Source: Kiritimatiellia bacterium (GTDB lineage Bacteria > Verrucomicrobiota > Kiritimatiellia > SLAD01). From it: a stretch of 7,149 bases of DNA. The DNA lies in the NCBI GenBank assembly GCA_007134175.1, contig SLLF01000279.1:1-7149 (forward strand), given 5' to 3'. Every line of letters begins with the position of its first letter. Positions within the stretch are counted from its first letter, which is position 1. Shown here one piece after another: positions 1 through 6,383 of this stretch. Below the pieces are notes generated by a model. It had not been told where the DNA came from. It was given only the letters and a program-made list of their open reading frames with translations, and searched no databases. The translations under genes were made by a program, and so were the position numbers.

Positions 1-11
1 TACAGGTGCTG

Positions 12-434
12 CTATTTCGCAGCAACCATATTCCCCGGTGAAGCAGAAACGATTGCGCTGGTTGGGGCTTTTCTATAGTTCACCTTCTGCAGCCCTTTGA
101 AATGATCGTCCTGAGTCCAAAGGATAGCGCCATGAGCCAATGACGTGGCGAAGATCATACTGTCAGCCATGGGCAGTTTCTGTTTTATGCTGATTAGCGC
201 TGCGTTCAGGGCTATGTCCTCTGTGAGATCAACAATCCGCCCTTGTTTCATCTGGGCAACTGCCTGAAGCGCTTGGGCCTCGTTACCCGTCACATTGATC
301 TTCTTGAAGACTTCGTACAGGCAAACGACAGGTACAACAAGGTGGTCGATGTCCTCGATCGGCGGGGTGAAATATGCTGCATTCCTCCCCCCGAAGAAAT
401 ACTCAATCCATCCGGATGTATCCACGAGGTTCAT
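12..434 (-). CDS. vapC: PIN-domain ribonuclease toxin, VapC type
   Basis: This 140-residue protein is the toxin half of a type II toxin-antitoxin module. PIN-domain VapC toxins are metal-dependent ribonucleases that typically cut tRNA or rRNA to stop translation. The acidic metal-binding set is visible: Asp5 in the opening MNLVDTSGW motif, Glu41 in the CLYEVFKK helix, Asp91 in LPMADSMI, and Asp109 or Asp110 in LWTQDDHF. The length is normal for the family (about 130-140 residues). The ATG at 434 overlaps the antitoxin stop codon in an ATGA, so translation is coupled and antitoxin is made first. The gene looks intact and likely active. The cellular target cannot be read from the sequence. The fold call is secure; the vapC symbol reflects the family and not a specific orthologue. 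Confidence 0.92.
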   Translation of the reverse strand: MNLVDTSGWIEYFFGGRNAAYFTPPIEDIDHLVVPVVCLYEVFKKINVTGNEAQALQAVAQMKQGRIVDLTEDIALNAALISIKQKLPMADSMIFATSLAHGAILWTQDDHFKGLQKVNYRKAPTSAIVSASPGNMVAAK

Positions 435-640
435 ACGCGGTCATCCTCGTCCCGGACGAAAGAAGGGTCCAGTCCTCGGAGAAACCCCCGCATCTCGCGC
501 ATTTTTCGCGTACGAACCAACTCAATTCTGTCGTCGAAACTCAGCACCTGTAGCTTCTCGCCCGGAGAAATCCCCGTACGCTCCCGTATGGCTTTCGGGA
601 TGACCACTTGAAATTTAGGCGACACCGTAACTGCATTCAT
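431..640 (-). CDS. vapB: AbrB/SpoVT-fold antitoxin of the VapC pair
   Basis: This 69-residue antitoxin should neutralise the downstream PIN toxin and repress its own promoter. Residues 3-45 have the swapped-hairpin AbrB/MazE signature (VTVSPKFQVVIPKAIRE, then GISPGEKLQVL), which binds DNA. The C-terminal tail, MRGFLRGLDPSFVRDEDDRV, has the form of a toxin-binding segment seen in VapB-type antitoxins. I chose the ATG at 640 because AAGGAG lies 6 nt upstream and a promoter sits just beyond it. The frame stays open up to 727, but that extension would run through the promoter and adds nothing AbrB-like. The gene is first in a two-gene operon and its stop overlaps the toxin start by 4 nt. Confidence 0.9.
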   Translation of the reverse strand: MNAVTVSPKFQVVIPKAIRERTGISPGEKLQVLSFDDRIELVRTRKMREMRGFLRGLDPSFVRDEDDRV

Positions 641-646
641 ATCGAT

Positions 647-652
647 CTCCTT
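647..652 (-). promoter_or_regulatory. Ribosome binding site fixing the antitoxin start
   Basis: AAGGAG on the minus strand lies 6 nt before the ATG at 640. It decides the antitoxin start in favour of this ATG over the longer open frame that reaches 727. Confidence 0.8.
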
Positions 653-661
653 TATGACATA

Positions 662-690
662 CGTATAACACATCGATAATTGCTCGTCAA
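662..690 (-). promoter_or_regulatory. Sigma-70 promoter of the vapBC operon with palindrome at the -10
   Basis: On the minus strand, TTGACG (685-690) is separated by exactly 17 nt from TATACG (662-667), a close match to the TTGACA-N17-TATAAT consensus. Transcription would begin near 655, leaving a leader of about 15 nt that contains just the ribosome binding site. The -10 element runs into an 8-bp perfect palindrome, ATACGTAT (659-666), a plausible operator for autorepression by the AbrB-fold antitoxin. The promoter is read directly from the sequence. The operator role is inference from how such modules are usually controlled. Confidence 0.65.
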
Positions 691-827
691 CAGGAGAGTA
701 AACAGGAAATAGGTAGCGCTTTGCCACTCACTCCAAGATGCGCTCTGAGCGTGAAAGGGAGCGTTGCATATTGATTGTTTGTGCCGCTTACGTTACCGTG
801 CGATTCTGTTGGCTGATTCGCTATACC

Positions 828-833
828 AAGGAG
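828..833 (+). promoter_or_regulatory. Ribosome binding site of the C45-type hydrolase
   Basis: AAGGAG lies 7 nt before the ATG at 841 and supports that start, which is followed at once by a signal peptide. I see no convincing promoter in 691-827. The only -10-like hexamer, TATACC at 822-827, overlaps this site and lacks a matching -35. Confidence 0.75.
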
Positions 834-840
834 AGAAATC

Positions 841-2742
841 ATGTTCCGCAGGATACTGAGCGCGAGTTTGCTGGTGTGTGTTGTCGCGGTCCCGGTGGGG
901 TGGGCCGATCAGACGTTGGACGATCAAGTGGTGTGGTTGCGCAGTATCGGGCAGCTGGTGCGTCATCTGGCCCCTCCCAAGGAGGGCGCGATGGCACCAC
1001 CATTCACGGTGCGCCTGTCGGTGGAAGCAACCGAAGGCTTGCCCAGTGAGATCCAGGGTGCCGAGTTGGACCTGGCCGTGCGCCTGCCGGATCGTTTACG
1101 ACTCGAGGCGAGCGTTGCAGGCCAACGCTTTGTGCTGGGACGCGATGGGGAAAGCCTGTGGTTGGCGGATGCAAGCAGTGGTTATGCACTGGATGGCCGC
1201 GCCGGCCGACCGCTCTTTGCACGGGAGCCGGAACGCATTGACCAAACCACGCTGGGGAGCTGGCGGTTACCGTTTTCCCGTGAAGAATTATTTTTGTTCA
1301 GCACGGCTTTTGCCGTGATCGACTCGGATCGGGTAGCGATCGACGGCCGTTGGATACGCCGCATGCAGTTGCGTCCCCTGGATATTGTAACGCAGTTAGC
1401 CGACATTCCATCATTTGGCCTGGACGTCAGTGTGTGTGAAGAGGAATACGTCCTGCGGCAGATAACCTATCGGGGCGCAGACGAGTTGGCCCTGACCATC
1501 AACCTGCAGGACTGGCAATGGGATGCCGACTTGGATGAAGCGCATTGGTCGGTTCAGTCCGCAGCCGATCAAGTGGAACCGGTGGCACTGGCGCACTTGA
1601 CCCGGTTTGCGCGGGTGGCGATGCAACGCCTGGTCAGCTCCCCACCGCCACCGCTGGGACCGGCGCAGGGAACGCGCGTGGTGATCGCCCGGTCCGGAAA
1701 AGGACGCCTCGAGGATATAGATGGCACCCGGGTCCTTTTCTTGAAAGGCACGCCGGAAGAGATGGGCCACCAGCACGGGACACTGCTGCGGGATGAAATC
1801 CATGATTTGGTCGAGAAGATCGTCTACGGCGTGGGTGTGGGCAGCTCGATACCTAAAAGACGCTGGTTCTTTGACGAAATAGACGAGGCACAGCAGCGCA
1901 GTGCACCTTTTGTTGACCCCCGCCACATGCGTGAGCTCGATGCCTTGGCCAACGCGGCGGGGCTATCGCTGACGGAAATCCATGTGGCCAATTTCTTCCC
2001 GGAACTTTTCCACTGCAGTGGATTCGCGGTGTTCGGCGAGGCGACAGCGGACGGCACCTTGTACCATGGTCGTATCCTGGACTACTTGAAAGGCATGGGA
2101 CTGGAAGAAAACGCGGTGATCAAGGTGTTCCAGCCCGACGAGGGACATGCCTGGGTGAGTGTGGGGTATGCGGGCTTTATCGGCACGGTAACGGCGATGA
2201 ATGAAGCCCACGTCGCCATCGGGGAAATGGGCGGCAGCCGCCCGGGCTACTGGGATGGGAAACCGATGGCTTTCTTGATGCGCGAAGTCGTGGAACGCAG
2301 CTCCACCCTGGAGGAGGGGTTGGCCTTCATGGAAAGCAGCCCACGCACCTGTGAATTCTTTTATGTCCTCTCGGATGGAAAGACTAGGGAAGCGCGTGGC
2401 ATACACGCCACTTCAGACTTATTCGAGGCGGTCCGTCCGGGAAGCGACCATCCATTACTGCCGCGACCGGTCACCGACGCGGTGTTACTTTCGTCCGGTT
2501 CCCGCTATGACCACTTGGTGGATCGGGTTGAAGCGCACTACGGACAAATTGACGCCACGCAAGCCAAGCGTTTGATGAAACGTCCGGTGGCCATGGGTTC
2601 GAATATCCAAACCGTCCTGTTCGCGCCGGAGACACTCGATTTCTGGGTAGCGCAAGCCAATGTTGAAAACGTAGCCAGCCATGCCCGCTTTACCCATTAC
2701 AATTGGCACGATTTACTGCAAGACCCGGAATCAGCATATTGA
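841..2742 (+). CDS. Secreted LolA-like plus C45-type Ntn acyltransferase/amidase fusion
   Basis: This 633-residue exported protein probably hydrolyses or transfers an N-acyl amide. Residues 1-22 are a signal peptide (MFRR, hydrophobic core, probable cleavage after GWA). Residues about 45-250 form a beta-rich segment like LolA/LolB-type lipoprotein-binding domains (DRLRLEASVAGQRFVLGRDG, then ESLWLAD). A proline-rich linker follows at 266-274 (SSPPPPLGP). The rest matches C45/acid-ceramidase-like Ntn hydrolases: GTPEEMGHQHGTLL at 303-316, a nucleophile in HCSGF (Cys392), Arg411 and Asp414 in GRILD, and Asn588 in MGSNIQTVLF. By analogy with the family, self-cleavage before Cys392 would activate it, leaving a light chain with the LolA-like part and a heavy chain of about 240 residues. 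It is a single-gene unit, convergent with the protease gene. The N-terminal domain is called on fold resemblance alone and is less certain. The substrate is unknown. Confidence 0.82.
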   Translation: MFRRILSASLLVCVVAVPVGWADQTLDDQVVWLRSIGQLVRHLAPPKEGAMAPPFTVRLSVEATEGLPSEIQGAELDLAVRLPDRLRLEASVAGQRFVLGRDGESLWLADASSGYALDGRAGRPLFAREPERIDQTTLGSWRLPFSREELFLFSTAFAVIDSDRVAIDGRWIRRMQLRPLDIVTQLADIPSFGLDVSVCEEEYVLRQITYRGADELALTINLQDWQWDADLDEAHWSVQSAADQVEPVALAHLTRFARVAMQRLVSSPPPPLGPAQGTRVVIARSGKGRLEDIDGTRVLFLKGTPEEMGHQHGTLLRDEIHDLVEKIVYGVGVGSSIPKRRWFFDEIDEAQQRSAPFVDPRHMRELDALANAAGLSLTEIHVANFFPELFHCSGFAVFGEATADGTLYHGRILDYLKGMGLEENAVIKVFQPDEGHAWVSVGYAGFIGTVTAMNEAHVAIGEMGGSRPGYWDGKPMAFLMREVVERSSTLEEGLAFMESSPRTCEFFYVLSDGKTREARGIHATSDLFEAVRPGSDHPLLPRPVTDAVLLSSGSRYDHLVDRVEAHYGQIDATQAKRLMKRPVAMGSNIQTVLFAPETLDFWVAQANVENVASHARFTHYNWHDLLQDPESAY

Positions 2743-2774
2743 TCGAAGCCGGGGCGCGAGGAGATTTGATTGTG

Positions 2775-2808
2775 GCTGGGCCCGTGAAGGACGCTTTACG
2801 GGGCCAGC
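2775..2808. terminator. Strong hairpin between convergent genes, probable bidirectional terminator
   Basis: Two 15-nt arms (2775-2789 and 2794-2808) pair around a GACG loop with 13 Watson-Crick pairs, one G-T wobble and a single G-G mismatch at 2780/2803. It begins 33 nt after the C45-type gene's stop, and its right arm contains the protease stop codon (2796-2798). Neither strand has a clear T-run after the stem, so it is not a textbook intrinsic terminator. Its placement between convergent genes argues for termination or 3'-end protection in both directions. Confidence 0.6.
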
Positions 2809-4322
2809 AGTCGCTGCCAGGCAGCACCATCCAATGCGCCATGGCCAACGAAGGAATCCGGCGGGAGTCCGTCAGGGTTCACCGCTTGTTGCAAGGCGGC
2901 TTGAGCAGCTTGGGCGGAGGCGTCGGGGTGTTGCGCAAAGAACTGCCCGAGCGCGTGGGTCACGTAGGCGCTGGCAATGGATGTGCCGCTATATAACCCC
3001 GTTCCACCCTGGGTCCCGCCCGGCAGCGTAGCCTGCCCAGGGGCGGCCATGAAGACGAAGTCGCCGTGGTTGGACTGCGACCACACCTCACCCCGCTCAT
3101 TGAGGGCACTGACCCCAATGACGGCCTCGAATGCGGCCGGATACATCGGTTGCCCGCTGGGCTCATTGCCCACCGCCGCCACGAGCAGCGTCCCGCCCCG
3201 GCGCACACGCGTTATGGATTCGGCCAGAAAGTCGCTGTGCACCGGTGCACCCCAACTCATATTGATCACCCGCGCCCCCTGATCGGCGGCATGGAACAAG
3301 CTATTCATGACCGCAAAATTGGAGGTCACCCCCTCATTGTCAAATGTCCGGATACCCAGGACGCGTACGCCCTCCGCCACGGGGGTGGCCGCGCCTGACG
3401 GGGCAACCCAGCCGGAGGCGATCATCACCATCTGCGTACCGTGTCCGCCCTGGTCGTCCGACGATTGGCCCGGTGCCAGCGCGTTAAAAGCGCCGGCGAC
3501 CCAATCCGCCAAACCCGGCCAGGCCGACAAGCCGGAATCGAGGATAGCGACCGGCGCGTGGCCCATTGCCGCGGATGCGCCCAGCCTCTCCGCCGCTGCG
3601 GTATCCCGTGCGCCCGCAGCGAGAAGGGGAGCGGGTGGCAGCCGGTAGACGTAGTTGGGCTCAACCGCCGCCACCAGCGGGTGACGTTGCAATTGGGCGA
3701 CCAGGGCCGGAATATTGGTGCCCGGCGGCAGTTGAATCCGGTAAATCCCGAGTTCAGGCAAGCTTTCAAGCAAGGTGGCGCCCAATTCGCGGAGCAGAAC
3801 GGATATCCGCGTGCGATCAGCAGGCGGGGCAAAGCCGATGATGAGCTCATCAACCACATATTCGATCCCCTCCCCGTGAGGCCAGCTCGCCACCCGCAAG
3901 GGGCCGGCGACCGCATCCAACGGCGCAATTCGATCCTGATGCCCCGGTCTAAAGACCTGGATTTCCGCCAAACGGGGCCAGGCTCCCAGTGGTCCTTCCA
4001 GCACATCCCAGATCAACACATACCCGTTCGGCTCAAGCAGATCGGCAAGGGCTGATTCCAGATCCTGATCGACCACCTGCACACGAACTTGACCGCTGAG
4101 CGCGGGGTCCATTTTCACTTGGACACCGGCCTGCACGAAGTGCTCTAGCACCTGGGACAAGGGCACGTCATCCGCCTGCAACCAAAGTCGTTCCCCATCA
4201 ATACGGAGTTCCACGGCGGCGGCGGTTAACACCCCCAGCAGTAGCGAAATGAACAGGGTCGCCAAGACAAACGCCGAACGGCGGCGGCCTTCAATCCGTG
4301 ACGTGGATGGGGGCATGTACAT
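2796..4322 (-). CDS. Secreted subtilisin-like (S8) protease with STN-like domain
   Basis: This 508-residue exported serine endopeptidase has four parts. A basic stretch and hydrophobic segment (about 10-36) form a signal peptide or anchor. Residues about 38-106 resemble the secretin/TonB short N-terminal (STN) domain (DDVPLSQVLEHFVQ, then LESALADLLEPNGYVL). Residues about 155-227 resemble a fervidolysin/I9-type propeptide (ELIIGFAPP ending in VAAVEPNYVYR). The peptidase S8 domain runs from about 255. Its triad is Asp262 (VAILDSG), His294 (GGHGTQM) and Ser448 (YSGTSIAS), with oxyanion Asn386 (AAVGNEPSG). It looks active. The frame is also open with GTG at 4343 and ATG at 4316. I prefer ATG 4322, which has GGACGG 5 nt upstream. 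It overlaps the end of apt by 32 nt, implying coupled translation. There is no C-terminal anchor or PEP-CTERM tail. Substrate unknown. Confidence 0.88.
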   Translation of the reverse strand: MYMPPSTSRIEGRRRSAFVLATLFISLLLGVLTAAAVELRIDGERLWLQADDVPLSQVLEHFVQAGVQVKMDPALSGQVRVQVVDQDLESALADLLEPNGYVLIWDVLEGPLGAWPRLAEIQVFRPGHQDRIAPLDAVAGPLRVASWPHGEGIEYVVDELIIGFAPPADRTRISVLLRELGATLLESLPELGIYRIQLPPGTNIPALVAQLQRHPLVAAVEPNYVYRLPPAPLLAAGARDTAAAERLGASAAMGHAPVAILDSGLSAWPGLADWVAGAFNALAPGQSSDDQGGHGTQMVMIASGWVAPSGAATPVAEGVRVLGIRTFDNEGVTSNFAVMNSLFHAADQGARVINMSWGAPVHSDFLAESITRVRRGGTLLVAAVGNEPSGQPMYPAAFEAVIGVSALNERGEVWSQSNHGDFVFMAAPGQATLPGGTQGGTGLYSGTSIASAYVTHALGQFFAQHPDASAQAAQAALQQAVNPDGLPPDSFVGHGALDGAAWQRLLAP

Positions 4323-4821
4323 GGTAACCGTCCAGCCGGGCACGACCGTTGAGGAAGTCCAGTTCGATCAGGAATTCAATAGCCGCTACTTCGCCTCCGG
4401 CTTGCTCAATCAAGTTGGCCGCCGCAGCGGCGGTACCACCGGTGGCCAGCAAATCGTCAAGCAACAGCACCCGTTCACCTGGAGTAAAAGCGTCGCGATG
4501 TAATTCAAGTGTCGCCTTGCCATATTCCAAGTCGTAATCCTGCGACACCGTGGCACCCGGCAACTTCCCCTGTTTGCGGATCGGCACAAAGCCGGCCTGC
4601 AACGCCTGCGCCACACCAACACCCAGAATGAAACCGCGGGCTTCGACCGCCGCAACCTTGGCAATCCCACGTGAACGATAAGGTGTTGCCAACAATTCAA
4701 TCGCATCGCGCAGCAGTACCGGGTCGGCCAATATGGGCGTAATATCTTTGAACACAATCCCCTCTTTGGGGAAATCGGGCACATCCCGAATCGCGGCAAC
4801 AATAGCCTCTACCGGTGTCAT
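4291..4821 (-). CDS. apt: Adenine phosphoribosyltransferase
   Basis: This 176-residue cytoplasmic enzyme converts adenine and PRPP to AMP and pyrophosphate in purine salvage. It has the full family pattern: an N-terminal IRDVPDFPKEGIVFKDITP segment, the EARGF motif (about 60-64), the flexible catalytic loop RKQGKLPG (82-89) with DLEYG after it, and the PRPP-binding motif VLLLDDLLATGGT (118-130). Length is typical. I chose ATG 4821, just 1 nt beyond the stop codon of the sigma gene. An in-frame TTG at 4839 would add six residues inside the sigma gene and is less likely. A purine-rich AGGAA inside the end of the sigma gene may serve as its ribosome binding site. Downstream it overlaps the protease gene. 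Intact and confidently identified. Confidence 0.96.
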   Translation of the reverse strand: MTPVEAIVAAIRDVPDFPKEGIVFKDITPILADPVLLRDAIELLATPYRSRGIAKVAAVEARGFILGVGVAQALQAGFVPIRKQGKLPGATVSQDYDLEYGKATLELHRDAFTPGERVLLLDDLLATGGTAAAAANLIEQAGGEVAAIEFLIELDFLNGRARLDGYHVHAPIHVTD

Positions 4822-4822
4822 G

Positions 4823-5665
4823 TCAGGGGTTTCCTGCAACCGGCGTTATTTGTTCGTTCTCCAACATCATCTCCCGCATCTTAATGAGCGCAGCGTTCTG
4901 GATTTGTCGCACCCGTTCACGCGTGATGTCGAACCTTTTTCCTACCGACTCCAGGGTCTCAACCCGGGTTCCCTTCAACCCGTAGCGATACCGCAAAATG
5001 GCTTGCTCGCGGGAATCCAGCCGCTCCAGCAAGGTCTCGGCCTCCTCCTTCAATTGACGATCACTCAAATCCTCCAGCGGATTGCGCACTCTATCGTCAC
5101 CAACCAACTCTGCAAAAGCCGCCCCATCGTCGTCTCCGATCGGCGCATCCAACGAGGCGGGGCGCATGGCCACCGTTTTCCAATGTCCAATCACGGCCGG
5201 TTTAACGCTGCACGCTTCCGCTAATTCCTCATCGGTGGGTTCACGTCCCAGCTCCTCCAATAATTGGTGCTGGGCACGTCGCATCCGCGCAATCTTGTCT
5301 ACCAAATGGGCCGGCAGCCGGATCGTCTTGCTTTGATTCGCCAGTGCGCGCTTGATGGACTGCTTGATCCACCACGCGGCATAGGTGCTGAGCTTGCCGC
5401 CTTTTTTCGGGTCAAAGCGCTCAACCGCTTTCATCAGGCCGATGTTTCCTTCCGAAATCAGATCCAGCAGGGGCAACCCGTAGCGCGCGTAGTCCTGGGC
5501 GATCTTGACCACCAACCGCAGGTTGGCCCGGATCATCAGCTGCTTGGCCGCCTGGTCGCCACGCTTGATGCGCTTAGCGAGACGTACCTCATCTTCCGGC
5601 GTCAATAGGTCGGTTTCACCTATTTCGCGCAGATAGATTCGTATTGTTTTGTCTTGTTCTCGCAT
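4823..5665 (-). CDS. RNA polymerase sigma-70 factor, RpoD/SigA-like, without region 1.1
   Basis: This 280-residue sigma factor directs RNA polymerase to promoters. Region 1.2 spans about 4-37 (YLREIGETDLLTPEDE). Region 2 spans 44-115, with core-binding ANLRLVVKIAQDYA, the DLISEGNIGLMKAVERFDP stretch and the -10-reading helix STYAAWWIKQSIKR. Region 3 is about 120-200. Region 4 is about 205-268, with the -35-reading helix-turn-helix TLESVGKRF and ITRERVRQIQNAAL. There is no region 1.1 and no non-conserved insert, so it could be a group 2 sigma or a lineage-specific short primary sigma. The ATG at 5665 starts just before region 1.2; the open frame up to 5749 is poor in sigma-like sequence. No strong ribosome binding site is visible. 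It leads an operon with apt (1-nt gap) and the protease. Confidence 0.93.
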   Translation of the reverse strand: MREQDKTIRIYLREIGETDLLTPEDEVRLAKRIKRGDQAAKQLMIRANLRLVVKIAQDYARYGLPLLDLISEGNIGLMKAVERFDPKKGGKLSTYAAWWIKQSIKRALANQSKTIRLPAHLVDKIARMRRAQHQLLEELGREPTDEELAEACSVKPAVIGHWKTVAMRPASLDAPIGDDDGAAFAELVGDDRVRNPLEDLSDRQLKEEAETLLERLDSREQAILRYRYGLKGTRVETLESVGKRFDITRERVRQIQNAALIKMREMMLENEQITPVAGNP

Positions 5666-5947
5666 CCGGCACCAAGTCTTTCCCTGCTCTTTTACCTTTT
5701 TACTAAGTCGCAAAGAGCAGATTATGCTGACAAGTTGCATCCCTCGCACCTATAGACCACTAAGCGGGCTTGGCGTTCAGGCGGCAACCAAATTGTTTCC
5801 ATCCCGCCGGGATCCCGTTTTAGCGCTACTACGTACCAGCCCGGCTCGTGACCGCGTTGAGACGCGGAACGTGACTCTCACGCGTTGGCCCCGGCGGATT
5901 TCTCATCGGACATGCCGTCCACGCAGCGGTTAACGCGGGCCGGCGAT
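5666..5947. other. Non-coding gap upstream of the sigma gene
   Basis: I see no supported gene here. It must hold the promoter of the minus-strand sigma-apt-protease operon. The best -10 candidate is CATAAT on the minus strand at 5721-5726, 55 nt before the sigma ATG, but no convincing -35 stands 16-18 nt upstream, so no promoter is called. A 10-bp perfect palindrome, CGGGATCCCG, lies at 5808-5817. A small hairpin at 5852-5867 is listed separately. Confidence 0.4.
5852..5867. other. Short perfect hairpin flanked by direct repeats
   Basis: CCGCGT and ACGCGG pair perfectly around a TGAG loop. The element is bracketed by two copies of CGTGAC at 5847-5852 and 5870-5875. It lies about 80 nt beyond the end of the phosphatase remnant, so it may be its leftover terminator, although no T-run follows on the minus strand. 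It could also be a chance structure in GC-rich DNA. Confidence 0.3.
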
Positions 5948-6284
5948 TCAGTTTCGCAAATGTGTCGGCAGGTGCTCGACCCGGTTCAGTTACACCAGTT
6001 TCCGTTTCTGTTCTTCGTCGATGCTGACGCAGGCAATACTGGCATTGTCCGTGCCTACCCGGCGCGCGGGTGTACGTGGTAAGCCAAGCAGTAGCGTCAA
6101 CATCATGTCACCGCTGTTCCCGTGAGCCACCAAGGCCACCCGGTCGTCCCCTTGGTGGCGGGCCAGTAAAGCAGATAACCCACGCTCCAAACGCGCTTAT
6201 CCGGCTGAGTGGTGAGTTCCAACCACCGTTATAGCCTTCTTCTGAGTCCGCGCGATGACCGTGTCGAATAATGAATAGATGCAC
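5948..6284 (-). pseudogene. Histidine phosphatase (phosphoglycerate-mutase-like) remnant with deleted core
   Basis: The remnant starts at GTG 6284 with VHLFIIRHGHRAD, the N-terminal RHG phosphohistidine motif, and runs to NSPLSR near 6198. There the match ends and the frame changes. From about 6195 another frame encodes a typical family C-terminus: LERGLSALLARH, then DRVALVAHGNSGD with the second catalytic His, then GTDNASIACVSIDEEQ. A TAA at 5990-5992 interrupts it where the family often has Tyr. The same frame continues past it with LNRVEHLPTHLRN to TGA at 5948-5950. About 29 N-terminal and 80 C-terminal residues survive of a family usually near 200, so roughly 90-100 residues of the core are missing. 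It lies 99 nt downstream of the equally damaged glycosidase gene, on the same strand. Deletion, frameshift and nonsense codon together make a working product very unlikely. Confidence 0.8.
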
Positions 6285-6292
6285 CTGTTTCT

Positions 6293-6298
6293 CTCCTT
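6293..6298 (-). promoter_or_regulatory. Surviving ribosome binding site of the phosphatase remnant
   Basis: AAGGAG on the minus strand lies 8 nt before the GTG at 6284. It fixes the ancestral start of the broken phosphatase gene and suggests the damage is fairly recent, since the initiation region is still well formed. Confidence 0.6.
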
Positions 6299-6383
6299 TC
6301 AAAGGGGGACTAACAGGTAATTGATTCCCTGATACGCCGTCAAGCAACATCGCTTGTCGACGCGCCGCCTCCCGCGTAGCTGG

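Noticed and set aside
641..727. Longer antitoxin start at 727
   Set aside because: The extension would be translated from the promoter region itself. The ATG at 640 has a good AAGGAG and begins the AbrB motif.
738..1049. Open frame ahead of and overlapping the C45-type gene
   Set aside because: It overlaps the signal-peptide gene in another frame, is low-complexity Arg/Glu at the start, and matches nothing known.
1411..1926. Long open frame antisense to the C45-type gene
   Set aside because: It is a shadow of a well-conserved plus-strand gene in GC-rich DNA, with no recognisable domain.
3441..4055. 204-codon open frame antisense to the protease gene
   Set aside because: Its composition (Arg, Gly, Gln rich) and full overlap with the S8 gene mark it as a shadow.
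4323..4343. GTG start at 4343 for the protease
   Set aside because: There is no visible ribosome binding site and it deepens the overlap with apt. It cannot be excluded, but ATG 4322 or 4316 is preferred.
4822..4839. TTG start for apt inside the sigma gene
   Set aside because: The six extra residues are the out-of-frame end of the sigma gene. ATG 4821 fits the family N-terminus.
5666..5749. N-terminal extension of the sigma factor
   Set aside because: These 28 codons show no region 1.1 character, and the likely promoter elements lie within them.
6338..6359. Stem CAAGC/GCTTG between the two remnants as a terminator
   Set aside because: It has only a 5-bp core stem with a mismatch beyond it and no T-run, so it is too weak to call.
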